64,000 nt of DNA, taken from NCBI GenBank assembly GCA_013180625.2, contig SNVD02011052.1:434001-498000 (forward strand), given 5' to 3'. The translations under genes and the position numbers were made by a program. The stretch is from Boswellia sacra (Eukaryota > Streptophyta > Magnoliopsida > Sapindales > Burseraceae). The notes under the pieces are model-generated. The model was given only the letters and a program-made list of their open reading frames with translations, did no database searches and had not been told where the DNA came from. Position 1 is the stretch's first letter, and the number at the start of each line of letters is the position of its first letter. Of this stretch, positions 22,717 through 34,834 are shown one piece after another.

Positions 22717-24000
22717 GTAACACCCAAACAAGTAAGTTACCAACAATATCAATTTATTTTGAAATACATGCATTAACATTATTGCACCCAAGTTATTTCG
22801 GTAATGGAATCATAATATGGTGTAAGGACATATAAGGAAATTACAAGATTAGGTTAGGGCATAATTGTATATTTGTTCTTAGGTATAATTGAAAATTTGT
22901 TAATAACCAAGGTTAAAATTTACTAACTATAGTTAGCCTTAACCAAGTGTATATATATGTAATATTGACAGTGGTTAGAGAATTTGGAAACCCTAGCCAC
23001 CTCTCCAAGCACCCAAACTTCAAGGAAGAAAAAGAAAGAAATTGGTAGAAATTCAAAGAAAAGAGGTAAGGGCCACCCTTTCCTCTAGGTTTCAACAATT
23101 ATATGATAATTTTGTCTTAGATTTAAGTGTTGCATAACTCATTAGAGTCTATTTCAAATCATATATGTGCTGAGATTTTGTTAAAAACATGGTTTGTTGC
23201 AAGTATGAAAGATTAAAAGTTTGGATGACGTTTATATAGACCATGGAAGATGTTTGAACCAAAAATCTACAAAAATTTTGTAGAACAGCCTATATTCCAA
23301 AAATTCATAGAGTTCTGTTTTGGCTTTGAAATTTTTATATGTTAAAGTAGACATCCTCAAATCATCTAGAATTTTGTTTCACTTGAAAATTCGAAGTATT
23401 CATTTTTTTGTGAACTTTTGAATTCTTCTATACAAATCTGAAATTTTTGAGAACTGCTTGATAATCTATATTTGCATCAAAAACTGATTAAGTTGTAACA
23501 TGTTTTGAGAAACCAATTTGTGAACCATGTTTTATACTTAAAAATCTTTTAAACAAAAGTAGTTTTGCTTAAATTCAGGGTCTGTACAATTTATGATAAA
23601 TTTTCAAAGTTTAAGCAGTTAGTTTGAAATCCCCTATTTTCATAATAGAGTATGGAAAATGAGTTGTTTTTTGTCAACTTTTACTTCATGAAAAATTCTA
23701 ATTTTTGGCATGTGAGATCTTGTAAATGTTTTCTTTAAAAATGGAAAATTTCATGGTTTTTGGAGCTTTTTACAAAGTTTTTATAATTTTTTGAAAATTG
23801 CTGTTTAGAATACTAGTTTGCTGGACAAAATTTGAGAGTTGAAAAAACTAAGTTGGTTCAAGGGCTTTATGAACTCATTTTGATCTGATATTTTTAATGA
23901 GGTATCCTATATGTGTGTAAATGGATTTTGTAAATTTTTTTAAGTTTTGGAACAAGCATCTATTCTCTAAAAATCAACCAATTAGGTGTATGCAATGTTA
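22717..24000 (+). repeat. Possible gypsy LTR fragment starting TGTAACACCC
   Basis: TGTAACACCCAAACAAGT at 22717 resembles the start of Tekay/Del-type LTRs. About 260 bases on is a TATA-like stretch (tatatatatgtaatattgac), and gaaaccctagccacctctcc follows. The 3' end is not clear. No coding sequence is seen. 22271-22716 upstream and 24001-24640 downstream are AT-rich with nothing recognised. Confidence 0.3.
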
Positions 24001-25123
24001 AAATTTCATTAACAAAATTAATTAAATAAGTAAGCAACGACACTTCCTACTTAATAAGGATTTCATATATAAATAGATTTCCTACTAAATTCTTAATTAA
24101 TATCCTATATATATGTGTATATAAAATTTTCCATTCCTCTTGTTTTAATGCAATTATTATATTCTTATTTTACATTATTAAGATTTAAAATATTATTTTC
24201 ATTTACTTAATTATGTAATTTAATTTATAGATATAGTTTTTGAAAATAATCTATAATAAATTACTTTCAGTGATTACTAAGTCAAGAAATCAATAATATT
24301 TTCAACAAACCAAGTTACCTTAACAAAATATTATAATCATAAAAAAATATTGATATTAGAAAGGAGTACTCAATTAATCTGCAACTCATATCCAATAAAA
24401 TGGTCATGAAAAAGATATACATAAATATTTTGCTATCTATCCTTAAAATCTCAAGAATCTATTAGAAAAACACTTTTTTCAAAAAGAAATAATTTTTTTT
24501 ACATCTACTATTAATAATGAGGTAAATCTCAAAGAATTAATGAAACAAATCAACCACAAATTCACTTCATTTATATTACCACTAAGAATCAATACTTCTT
24601 AAGTAAACTTGGCCTCCCCATAAATTTAATCCTAGGTCTGCCACTGCACATTCCGACTCGAGTAATATCTGTTTAATAAAATCCTATACAGAAAGATTTA
24701 TTGTGAAATTAATATGGCTATTCCTCATTTGTCTATTTATTCACTAATATAATTCAATGTCTTTGTTTTTTTCTCTTTTGTTTCTTCTTAACGCCGACAT
24801 GATTAACAATTTTTAATGTATATAAGTTTATCTTTTCTAAGCCTCAATGTAATCTAATAAAATTGTATTAACTGAACATATACGAATAACATAATAGAGT
24901 TGTTGTACCAAAGATCACTGTAGTTATCGTATTTGCCCACTCTAAATGAAAGTATAGCTTCACTTTGCCAGCTCAACTTAAGTAGCAATAGATAAGAGTC
25001 TAAGCATTCTCCAAGGTAATGTCATTATCAAAAACTTATTAAAAAAAAACCCACAAGTCAAAATTTGAATTTGTTTTTTGTACCCTTCTTGCTTGCTTAT
25101 TCATGGTTAAAGATTGATATATA

Positions 25124-25385
25124 TTGCCATATAGACTGCTTATTGCATATGGAAGGAAAACCAAATTAAAAGCCATGGAATATAGATATATGTTTGCTTT
25201 ACTCTTCCTTTCCCTCCAGACTACAAATACAAATTCCATGCTTACAAACCAAACATCAGCAAACCTCAGTCCTATTTGGCAAAACAACCAAAAAATTGAA
25301 AGAAGCTATATCTTCATCGATGGAATTGAAGTCAAACCCATCCTCATTGCCCTTGACGAAAATGGCCACAAGAGTGGTATTTGTG
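25124..25385 (+). pseudogene. G-type lectin receptor-like kinase pseudogene A, 5' part
   Basis: N-terminal part of a G-type lectin S-receptor-like kinase, a plasma-membrane receptor family of plants. ATG at 25175 gives MEYRYMFALLFLSLQ, a plausible signal peptide, and the frame also extends up to 25124. The mature start has SANLSPIWQNNQ, FIDGIEVKPILIALDENGH. The coding sequence stops abruptly where a copia element begins. It resumes at 30674 with the exact continuation seen in the right-hand copy (LRNxTYIDFYLV). The promoter side is conserved with the right copy for about 450 bases upstream. Broken by insertion and therefore not functional as it stands. Confidence 0.7.
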
Positions 25386-25404
25386 ATTTTGTCTTATTAA
25401 AATA

Positions 25405-26169
25405 TTAGGCAATATAATATGTGTTTCTAGATTAGAATTAAAACAAATTGGAATTTTTATCAAACTAGGAAGTTGAGTTTGATTGTAATTTGATTTAATA
25501 GGATAATCTTAGTTACTTATAGTTAAACAAGAAAACTAAAATAGAAAGATTTTTGGATGTACTTCTAGTCTAGGAATGATGTTTATACTAGGAAAGAGAC
25601 TCTTAGGCCTGCATAAAGCCTTGTTTGTATGAGTGAAAGAAAAAACAACACACAACACAATACATAGCGAATTGTGTGGGAGAGAAGACAAAAATAAACG
25701 TTTGACAAGCCTTGGAAGACTGCAAGAACGACAACATTTGGATGATCTGCAAAATTACGATTTGAGTCATTAATCGTGACCAAGATCGTAATCTTGAAAA
25801 CTACGGTTTTGAATTGTTAACCATGAGTATAGATCTGGTACCCATGGAAGTTCTTTCCCCGTTAGTTTTTCCTTAGAAATATATATCGAAGATTAGTGTT
25901 TATCTTGATGCATACGCATAGGATGGTTGTAAGTTTGAAATCCTTGTTATTACTGCTGATATTCTTGTACATTTCCTTTATAGTTGATTGTAACAAAGCT
26001 ACTGCTGAGATCTCCAAAATGGACGTAGGACTAATTAGCTGAACCACTATAAATCTGGTGCCGCTTGTCTTGTTTATTTTCTTGTTTGATTTTCTTGCTC
26101 ATTGTTTCATCATAATTTTGTTAAGATCTGAGATTGAACACTTCCGTGAATAGCCCAAAAAGCTTAACA
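25405..26169 (+). repeat. Left LTR of copia element 1
   Basis: Starts about TATTAGGCAATATAATATG (probable decayed TGTTAGG) and ends CTTAACA two bases before the primer site. The last 150 bases contain ctataaatctggtgccgctt and cttgtttgattttcttgctc, typical of copia LTR 3' regions. The left boundary is approximate. Confidence 0.55.
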
Positions 26170-26171
26170 AC

Positions 26172-26184
26172 TGGTATCAGAGCC
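26172..26184 (+). other. Primer-binding site of copia element 1
   Basis: TGGTATCAGAGCC is the standard plant copia primer site, complementary to initiator tRNA-Met. Confidence 0.9.
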
Positions 26185-26243
26185 TTAGTTTTGAGCTTGT
26201 TTTTGCACATAACCTGTTTGTGAAAATTCCTAAGTGGGAAGCA

Positions 26244-29200
26244 ATGGTTGGAGCAAAGTTTGAAATAGAGAAGTTTGATGGCAAGGGTGACTTTGGTCTT
26301 TGAAAAAAAGAAGATGAGGGCAATCCTTGAAGGTAAAAATGTCTTTAAATAAGATCTATCTAAGGAGGAGAAAGATGAGATCATGGAAATAGCCTATAGC
26401 ACTCTCATACTCTACCTGGCAGATAATGTTCGACGGCAAATCCATGGAGAGGATATTGCAACAAAGGTTTAGCTAAAACTTGAATCTTTGTATATGACTA
26501 AATCTTTGTCTAATAAAATTTATCTTAAAGAGCAACTATTTAGGTTCAAGATAGACCCCTCTAAGGCACTAGAAGATAATCTTGATGACTTTAAAAAGAT
26601 TGTCATTAACCTTGCTAACGGTGATGAGAAGATTGGTAATGATAACCAGGCAGTTATACTCTTGAATTCTCTACCATATAATTTCAAGGAGGTTAAATCT
26701 ACTATTAAATAAGGCGAAGATAGTATTCATCTGGATGATGTACTTGGGGCTCTGAGATCTAGAGAGCCTGAGATTAGGACTAAGAGAAAGACTAAAAATA
26801 ATATAGAGGATTTGATAGCTAGAGGTAAATCTGAGAAAAGAGAGAAAAAGGGCAAGGGCAGGTCAAGATCGAAGTCTAAATTCAAGCAAAAAAAAGAGAT
26901 GTTATCCCTATAAGCAGAAAGGTCAATTCAGGCACGACTATCCTAATTAGAAGAACAAAAAGGAGAATGGAATTAAGGATGGTGATGCAGCTATGGTATC
27001 AACATCTAGTTAAGAAGGTGCATAAGTTTTTGACAATATCAAACATGAGATCTGATGGTGAGTGAATTCTCGATTCAGGCTGCACATTTCACGTTTGTCC
27101 TAGGAAAAATTTTTTTGCTTCTTATCAGTCTATTGATGGGAAAAAGGTCCTGATGGGGAATAATGTAGTTTGTAATATGGTAGGAATTGAGTGTATTAGA
27201 TTTAGGATGTTTGAAGGGTTTGTCAGAATCTTGAAGGAAGTAAGGCATGTTCTAGGGTTAAAGAGGAACTTGATTTCTTTAGGCACGTTGGATAAAACAG
27301 GTTGTGAATACAAGGCGTCATCTGGAATGTTACATGTGACAAAGGAAGCACTAGTTATCATAAAAGCCAAGATTCATAATGGCTTGTAAGTGTTGCAAGG
27401 GGAGGTTTTAACTAGAGAACTAGCAGTCGGAGAAGCTTCTAATAGGGATAAAACCAAGCTTTGTCATCAAAGGCTTGGTCATATCAATGAGAGAGGTTTG
27501 AAGGAATTCAGCAATCAAGGGTTATTGTGTGGTGATCAAGTGGGTAAACTTGAGTTTTGTGAGCACTGTGTCTTTCGGAAGCAATATCGACTACGTTTCT
27601 TAATGAGTGTTCATACTAGAAAGGGTATTCTTGATTATGTGCATTCATATCTCTGAGGTCCAGCTAGCAAGCCTTCACATGGTGGTAACAGGTATTTCTT
27701 ATCCTTTATTGATGATTATTCTAGGAAAGTGTAGATTTACTTGTTGAAACATAATAATGAAGCTTTTGAAAAGTTTAGACTGTGGAAAAAGCTTGTTGAA
27801 ACTCATACTGGCAAAAAGGTTAAGAAACTTAGAACAGATAATGGGTTTGAGTTTCTTAGTCATGAGTTTAATTCTTATTGTAAAGAATATGGGATTGTGA
27901 GGCATAAAACAGTTAGGTGTACCCCCCAACAAAATGGCTTAACTGAGAGAATGAATAGGACTTTGATGGAGAGAGTTAGGTGCATGCTTTCTAATACATG
28001 ACTAGGAAAATAGTTCTGGGCAGAAGTTGTGAGTACTACAGCTTATTTAGTAAATGGAAGTCTTTCGACAATCATTGATTGCTAAACACCTGAGGAGATG
28101 TGGTGTGGTAGACCAGCTAGCTATGATAACTTGAGAGTGCTTGGCTGTATAGCATATACACACGTGATTGACGGGAAGTTAAGAGCCTAGAGCATTGAAA
28201 TGTATCTTTGTAGGCTACCTCAAAGGTATAAAAGGCTATAGATTATGGTACAAGGCTGAGGGTATATCAAAACCGATTATTAGTAGACATATTACCTTCA
28301 ATGAAGATGAAATTTTGGGATTGACTGCGTAGCATGGTGGAGATTATGAGATAGAAAATCTGAGGCAACTAGTTCAAAGTTGCAAACTGTTGGTTTTGAG
28401 ATAGAGCCTATAAGCGTTATTGATCAGTAAGTAATTGAGGATACACCCAAGGCTAAGCAATAATAACTACCATAGCCAGATTATAGACTGGTGAGAGACA
28501 GAGAAATCTAACCTCCAAAAAGGTATGGTACTCTAAATTCATGGTTTATACTTTAACTACAACAGATGTGATTGATGGGAATGAGCCACTTACATACATT
28601 GGGGCCATGAGTTGTGATGAGTCCATCTATTAGAAAGAGGCAATGTTAGATGAGATTAATTATTTGAATAAGACAAAGACATGAGAGATAGTAGAGAAAC
28701 CTGAAAAACAAAAACTTATTGGTTGTAAATGGATATTCAAATGCAAGGAAGAGTTGTCAGGTAAGAAGCCTAGATATAAGACTAGGCTAATGGCTAAGGG
28801 GTTTACACAATGTGAGAGGATTGATTATAATGAGATCTTCTCTTCGGTGGTGAAACACACGCCGATAAGAGTTCTTCTATCACTTGTGACATGTTTTGAT
28901 CTTGAGCTTGACCATATGGATGTCAAAACTACGTTCTTACATGATAAGTTAGAAGAGAAGACCTACATGAGTCAGCTAAGGGATTTGAACTTCTAGGTAA
29001 GGAATATTGTGTTTGCTTGTTGAAGAAACCATTGTATGGTTTGAAGCAAAGTCCAAGATAGTGGTATCTACAGTTTAATACATTCATAGTAGATAAGGGT
29101 TTTTCAAGGAATTCCTATGATAGTTGTGTTTACTATAGGGAAATTACATGTCTGGATATGGTCCACTTGCTTTTGTATTTTAGTGATATGCTCATAGCCA

Positions 29201-30020
29201 GTAAAGCAATTTCAAAAGTTCAAGACTTAAAGGAGTTGTTGCGGACTGAGTTTGATATGAAAGACCCAGGGAAGGCTAAAAGGATATTAGGGATGGACAT
29301 TCACAGAGATGAGACAAAGGTACACTTTTCTTGTCTCATAAAAATTATCTTGAAAAATCTTATATCGATTTAAATAGGTAGTGCAAAGGCTATTAGTGTA
29401 CCGTTGGCAATGCATTTAAGACTCTCATCTAAGCAGTGTTCTAAGATAGATGAGGAGAAACTTCAAATGGATAAGATTCCATATGCGAATGCAATAGGGA
29501 GTGTCATGTACTTAATGGTGTGCACTTGTCCAGATATTACACAGGTTGTGTCAGTTGTCAGCAGGTTTATGGCAAATCCAGGTAAGGTTCATTAAGAAAC
29601 AGTAAAATGGTTGTTGAGATACTTAAAATGATCAATCGGTAGAGGATTGATGTTTGGTAAAGTAGAACAAGAAGGAACACTTTTAGAGGGCTTTCTTAAT
29701 CCGGGATTATGAAAGGGATCTTGATAAGAAGGCGGTCTCAAATAGGGTACGTGTTCACATTGGTGGAGGATGTGTTAGTTGGAAAGCTCAGTTGTAATCC
29801 ATTATTGCTTTATCAACTACAGAGTTTGAATATATAACTATTACTAAAGCTATAAAGGAGGTTTTGTAGTTAATAGGTTTGGTAGTTGAACTTGGAGTGT
29901 CACAAAAGTCTATGACTGTGTTTTGTGATGTTCAAAGTGTTATACATCTAACGCAAAATCAAATGTATCATGAACGTACTAAGCACATTGATATAACAAG
30001 AGCTTGGGTTCTTGAAATCT
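26244..30020 (+). pseudogene. Degenerate copia Gag-Pol polyprotein, TNT1-like
   Basis: Domains occur in order with many stops. Gag: EIEKFDGKGDFG, then YLKEQLFRFKIDPSKALEDN (26488-26712). Protease: DSGCTFHVCPRK near 27075. Integrase: CHQRLGHINERGLKE with CEHCVFRKQ (27390-27656), then LRTDNGFEF and TPQQNGLTERMNRTLMERVR (27741-28001). Reverse transcriptase: TRLMAKGFTQCERIDYNEIF and DVKTTFLHDKL (28754-28996), then LLLYFSDMLIAS, where the YVDDMLIAS catalytic motif has lost its first Asp (SDM). RNase H: CSKIDEEKLQMDKIPYANAIGS through HERTKHIDIT near 30000. Clearly inactive. Confidence 0.85.
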
Positions 30021-30045
30021 GACATGGTTGCAACAAAATTTGATT

Positions 30046-30605
30046 TGTTAGTTTTGGCTCACAAATCCTAACTAAATTAGGTGTCAAACTTGAGGACCTG
30101 TGCTCCTACACAACCTAGCAGAGATGTTGTGCTCCTGTGCAAGGTGAGTTGCATCGTTGGACAATGATAGGGGAAAGACGTTTCGTCTTCAGGCAGAGAC
30201 TTTGTACTCCTGTGTAAGGCACATTGTATCGCAGCGCTAATGACGGTTACTGTGCACGATCATGACACTATTTAACGACTTTCTTCTCTATTTAAGAGAG
30301 GACTTCTACATATTCTCTTACAGGGTTTCTAAGAAAATGCACAGGGCTAAGAAAATTCCTAAATCTTCAATAAGAGAGAGTATTGTAAACACCTTGTAAT
30401 CCATTTTTCTTCATAGTAAAATTATTCTACAGCCTTCTGAGTGGATGTAGGCTCTAATTGAACCGAACCACTTAAATCTTGGTGTTCTTTCTCTTGTGCT
30501 TTACTTGTTTGATTGCTTATTGTGTTGCCTTGATATTTCTATTGCGCTTTATTATTTCTTGATTCTTAGGTAGAATTGGTTGGCAAGATCCGTAGTTTCA
30601 CAACA
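30046..30605 (+). repeat. Right LTR of copia element 1, from a different subfamily
   Basis: Runs TGTTAGTTTTGGCTCAC to TTTCACAACA (560 bp) with a TATA-like ctatttaagagagg at about 30281. It is followed at 30609-30621 by TGGTATCAGAGCC and a leader (tgaaaattcctaaatg) similar to the one after the left LTR. An LTR followed by a primer site marks the 5' end of an element, not a 3' end. Confidence 0.65.
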
Positions 30606-30673
30606 ATTTGGTATCAGAGCCTTGGAGTCTTGGCTTGTTTTCGCATACAATTTCTACTTGAAAATTCCTAAAT

Positions 30674-32885
30674 GTCAGTTTTAGGTTCTTGAGAAATGAT
30701 ACTTACATAGATTTCTATCTTGTGATAGTTAAAATCTTAAGACTCCCTGATTCATTATTTGAAGACTATGATCTTCTACCAGTCATCATCTAGTTTGCCA
30801 ATGTAAACTCTCCAGTAAAGGAGAATGCTACTCTTGAACTTATTGCTAATAGAGATTTGATGTTGAGGGATGTAGACAAGTTTCACGTTTGGTCCACCAA
30901 CACCTTTGGAAGCAATGTTACATTGTCTTTGGCGGAGATTGGAAACTTGAAATTTGTTGATACTGGTAACCGAAACCGATTTGGGAGTCATTTAATCACC
31001 CAACTAACACATGGCTTCCTGAACAGACGTTGCTTCTCTATAAAAACAATTTGACTTTTGCCATTTCGGCTTTCAAGCTCTCCAAAGGGCGAGTTACCCA
31101 TCACTTTATACTTAGGAAGGTTTTGTCTTTTCCTTGATTCAAGTACTCCACAAGAATATCTAAAAATAACATATACAAGAGCTTTTTCACGGGGCTTATT
31201 GTTCAATGTCTCCAAGTCTAAGAAATGGATGACGTACAATACAAATGGGAAGCACTTTCTATACATGAGGCTTGAATCTAAGGGACAACTCTATATCTAT
31301 AAAGATGTTAATGGGAATGCAATGTCATCTTTTCTTCTCTCCAAATATAAAAATCATAGGAACTATATTTACCCCACTTATTATGGCAATTACAGGGTCT
31401 ACTCTGATGATAATTGCACTTAACCTAGAGCAAATTCTACACAATTAAATGATGTGAAGGAAGGCTTTTCATATGCAAGAGTTACTCCTTTGTCATGCCA
31501 AGACATACATCTTCACATATTCATAAAGCTTGCCAATAGTACTTACTTTGGATTTGTACGCCATCTTATCAATAAAGATTTGGAGAGTTGCAAAAGGGTG
31601 TGCCTGAGAAATTGTTCTTGCAAAGCTGCCTTGTTCAATTGTGAAAGAAATCTCTCAATTGGCAATTGTTCTTTACCAACCAAACTTCATTCTCTAAGGA
31701 ATAGTACAAAAGTGAATTCTCGTTATAATGCGTTAGCATTCATCAAGGTACAAATGCCATCAAATAACAAGAAATCCTCTCTTCCTTTATTGCTAGTAAT
31801 GGTATTGTCTGTTTCTGCTTTTCTATTATTGTTGGTTATTAGAGTATTGTTGTTATGCGAGATGAATGAAGAGAAAAACTGTCAGGGCACAAATGAGGAG
31901 TGAAAATTCCAACGAAGAATTTTCTATTCATATAACTGACATCTTGAGGAAGTTCTCTCTAGAAGATCACAGAACTACAACTCAGAAGGCCACTTTTTGA
32001 AGGAATTATGGAAAATAGCACCAAAGTTGTAGTGAAACGCTTAAGTTCTAATATGAAACAAGGTAAGAAAAAGTTCCTCTCGGAAGTTGAGACAATAGGT
32101 AACATTCACCATCTTAATCTTATGAGATTACTTGGTTATTATGCTCAAAGATCAAACAGAGTTTTGGTTTATGAGTATATGCGTAATAGGTCCTTGGATA
32201 AGTGGTTTTTCCCTCAAAACCAAGCACAAACTCTTTCTTGGGAAACAAGAAAGAAAATCATCATCCGAATAGCCAAGGGATTAGAGTACTTGCATGATTA
32301 CTGCAATCCAAATATCATTCACTTCGACATCAAATCTCAAAACATCCTCCTGAGGAATTGAATGCCAAGATTTCTGATTTTGGATTGGCTAGACTGATTG
32401 ACAAGGATCAAACCCAAGTGACAACTATGCCGAAAGGAACACCAAAATACATGACTCTTAAGTTGATTTAGGGCAAAAATATCTCAGCGAAGATTGATAT
32501 ATACAGCTTTGGAGTCATGATATTGGAAATTATTTGTGGAAGAAAAATTACAACTCCTAGCACAGTGAATATCTAATTAATACAGTGAAGATCAAAGCAA
32601 AAGAGCATGGACTTTCTGATCTAGTCAATGAACAAAGTGATGTATGAAAAGTCACAAAGAAGATGTTGTAAAGATGATCCAAATTGCCATTTCATGCTAA
32701 CAAACAAATTTGCATAGAGGGCCTTTAGCTTCAATGTTAATCAAGTTTTTTAGGGTTGTTCGAACTTGGAACCTGTTATTGACTATAGCTTCTTAAATTC
32801 TATCCATGACCATGAGGGAACACCCCAGCAGGCCGATCTAAGGATTTCATCTTCCATTGTGTCATCAATTTTGTATGGTCCTTGA
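30674..32885 (+). pseudogene. G-type lectin receptor-like kinase pseudogene A, 3' part
   Basis: Continues the receptor after the copia insertion. The lectin domain shows TLELIANRDLMLRDVDKFHVWSTNTFGSNVTLSLAEIGNLKF (about 30830-30970). A middle region follows (31058-31423). Next is the PAN/apple-like domain with CKRVCLRNCSCKAALFNC, then the membrane segment SSLPLLLVMVLSVSAFLLLL (31454-31903). The kinase part has VVVKRL (ATP Lys), VYEYMRNRSLDKW, GLEYLHDYCNPNIIHFDIKSQNILL (32008-32361) and, after a frameshift, [14 protein letters not shown] has become YMTLKLI followed by a stop. A deletion near 31990 removed the glycine loop that the right copy keeps. Stops include CT-stop-PRAN near 31422. Inactive. 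Confidence 0.85.
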
Positions 32886-34461
32886 TGATCCATGATCATA
32901 ATAGTGGATCATATATTTTTATGACAAATGATAAGAAGTTGTATAATAAGCAGCTATCAAGTTGTAACTAAATGTCTCCTTTTAGCTTATACAAAAACTT
33001 ACTACATTATTCAAACAATCAATGCCATGAAATAATTTCATGTAACATGATCCTACTGGATGAATGATAATCACAACATTTATTATCATTTTTTTCTATT
33101 AATTATTTTTACTTACTTGATGATATTTTATCATGTGTTACACATACTTAATTTGTATAAAACTGGATTGTAACTGGTTAATTATATAGATGGTATATAC
33201 GCTCTATAAAAGGTTGTATTCTTGTTGAAATATAGTTTTCTTAACATTAATTACTTCAAAATCTCTCTGTTAAACATATAAACCAAATAGTTTTCGCAAA
33301 TTTTTTGGCTAATTAACTTTTAGAATAAATTTTGACCTTTAACAACTCTATCAGTTTAAAATTAAGTAAAATTACTATTCCTAGAAGTTATGGGAAGTTT
33401 TATGTCAGATAATATAAGGTAATAATCACATTATATTATCATGTAATTTATATATTTTTTCATCCATTTTTTTCTATATTTTCTTATGATTTTAGTGCAC
33501 CTCTTAAAATATTCGTTATTTAAATTTTTCTTGTTTCAATAATAAATGTCTAAAACCTAATAGTAGGAGTCACCTTTCTACATACGATTTTATAAATGGA
33601 GGAAGTCTTTTGATAAACAACTAAACTAATTAAGCATTAAGCTTATGAAAAGAGAGATGGTTAGGCCACCTCTAATTATTAAGATTATAATATGGAAAGT
33701 CTTTTTTTTTTCTATGTAACTTAAAAGAAAAAGCGATACTAGTACTACGCTGGTGCATAAAGGCAACATTGCACCCATTTTATATAAAAATTATAAATAA
33801 GTTTATTTAAAAAATTATAAATGCATAGATGAAACTTATAACTATCATTACAAAAAACTTGTAGACACATATTTACAATTTTTACATGTTTATTTACAAC
33901 TTTTGTATGAATGAAAGTTGTGTGTGTGATTCTTAATCAAATAAACATAGATTTTTAATAGGTAATATTATTAATCATAATTATTGATATCTTAATTTAA
34001 TTTTGTAAAGTTTTTTCTCCTAAGATGTAACCATATTAAAGATCAATTATCTTATTTTTTATAAAAAGGTAAATATATCATATTAATGTTAATTTTTTCA
34101 CTTAACACTTATTGAAAGGGAAAAAAAAAACATGTTATTAAGTGATGTAAATTAAGTGCTAAGGTGTCAAGTGCTAGAAAGTCTTATTAAGTGTTGAGTT
34201 ATAAATAAATAAATAAAAAGAAAGGGACCTAAGTCTTAATGTGATAAGTATAAAAAGAAAAAAATGAACGTACCCTAAATCTTTCTAGGATATCATTTAT
34301 TAAATTTTTAAGTTTTTTCAATCATTATTCCTTTCACTCTCTATCTTTAGCTACCTGCCTTGTAAATCAAATTCAACATCTTTATTAATTTTGACTTTTT
34401 ACCTTACATAGTTATATATTATCAAATTAAACCCTGCCCTCTCTATTTTTTAAAAACTAAT

Positions 34462-34633
34462 AGGCTTTGTTTGTTCATATTTCTAAAATTCTATTTTCTG
34501 AAAACGTACATTTTATAATGCATTTAAATTAATATCAACTATATATCATTTTCAAAAGTCAAAAAAAATTAAAATCAACCGCACATTCTTTCAAAATTTT
34601 GAAAAAAAAAACTCAAAAACACAAACACAACCT
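34462..34633. mobile_element. MITE, GTTTGTTT family, copy 2 (172 bp)
   Basis: Runs AGGCTTTGTTTGTTC to AAACACAAACACAACCT with inverted ends and 3-bp aat on both sides (34459-34461, 34634-34636). A 3-bp duplication is consistent with PIF/Harbinger-type MITEs. The right segmental copy lacks it at the matching place (about 48462-48478), giving an empty site. Confidence 0.65.
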
Positions 34634-34660
34634 AATTTATTATTAGAATTTTTCCACCTC

Positions 34661-34755
34661 TCTCTTCGTTTCAAAGAAAGACTTAGCGCTTGCGTTCTAC
34701 GGGGAACTCTTATTTTATTACTTTATTATTTACCTTAAAATTGAAAGGTGGAAGA

Positions 34756-34834
<79 letters not shown>

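Larger units (their letters stand above)
25405..30673 (+). mobile_element. Ty1/copia retrotransposon with mismatched LTRs, in pseudogene A
   Basis: Left LTR (about 25405-26169), primer site (26172-26184), degenerate Gag-Pol (26244-30020), then a right LTR (30046-30605) followed by another primer site and leader (30609-30673). The two LTRs differ far too much to be a pair, although both share copia-type end text. The right part looks like the 5' end of a related but different element. The host gene resumes at 30674. No target-site duplication was seen, consistent with a recombined insertion. Confidence 0.75.
24645..34660 (+). repeat. Left copy of a tandem segmental duplication
   Basis: Matches 36045-48490 in order and orientation. 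Shared anchors include ttcactaatataatccaatg with the 300 bases after it, the receptor kinase gene, the downstream gatgatccatgat block (32885; 45864), a shared stretch to about 33620 (46770), and ctgccttgtaaatcaaattc (34357; 48354). The left copy carries its own copia insertion (25405-30673) and MITE (34462-34633), both absent from the right copy. Confidence 0.85.

Noticed and set aside
24592..24651. Isolated end ctaggtctgccactgcaca resembling a transposon terminus
   Set aside because: Only one end was found, with no partner end or target repeat nearby, so no element could be delimited.
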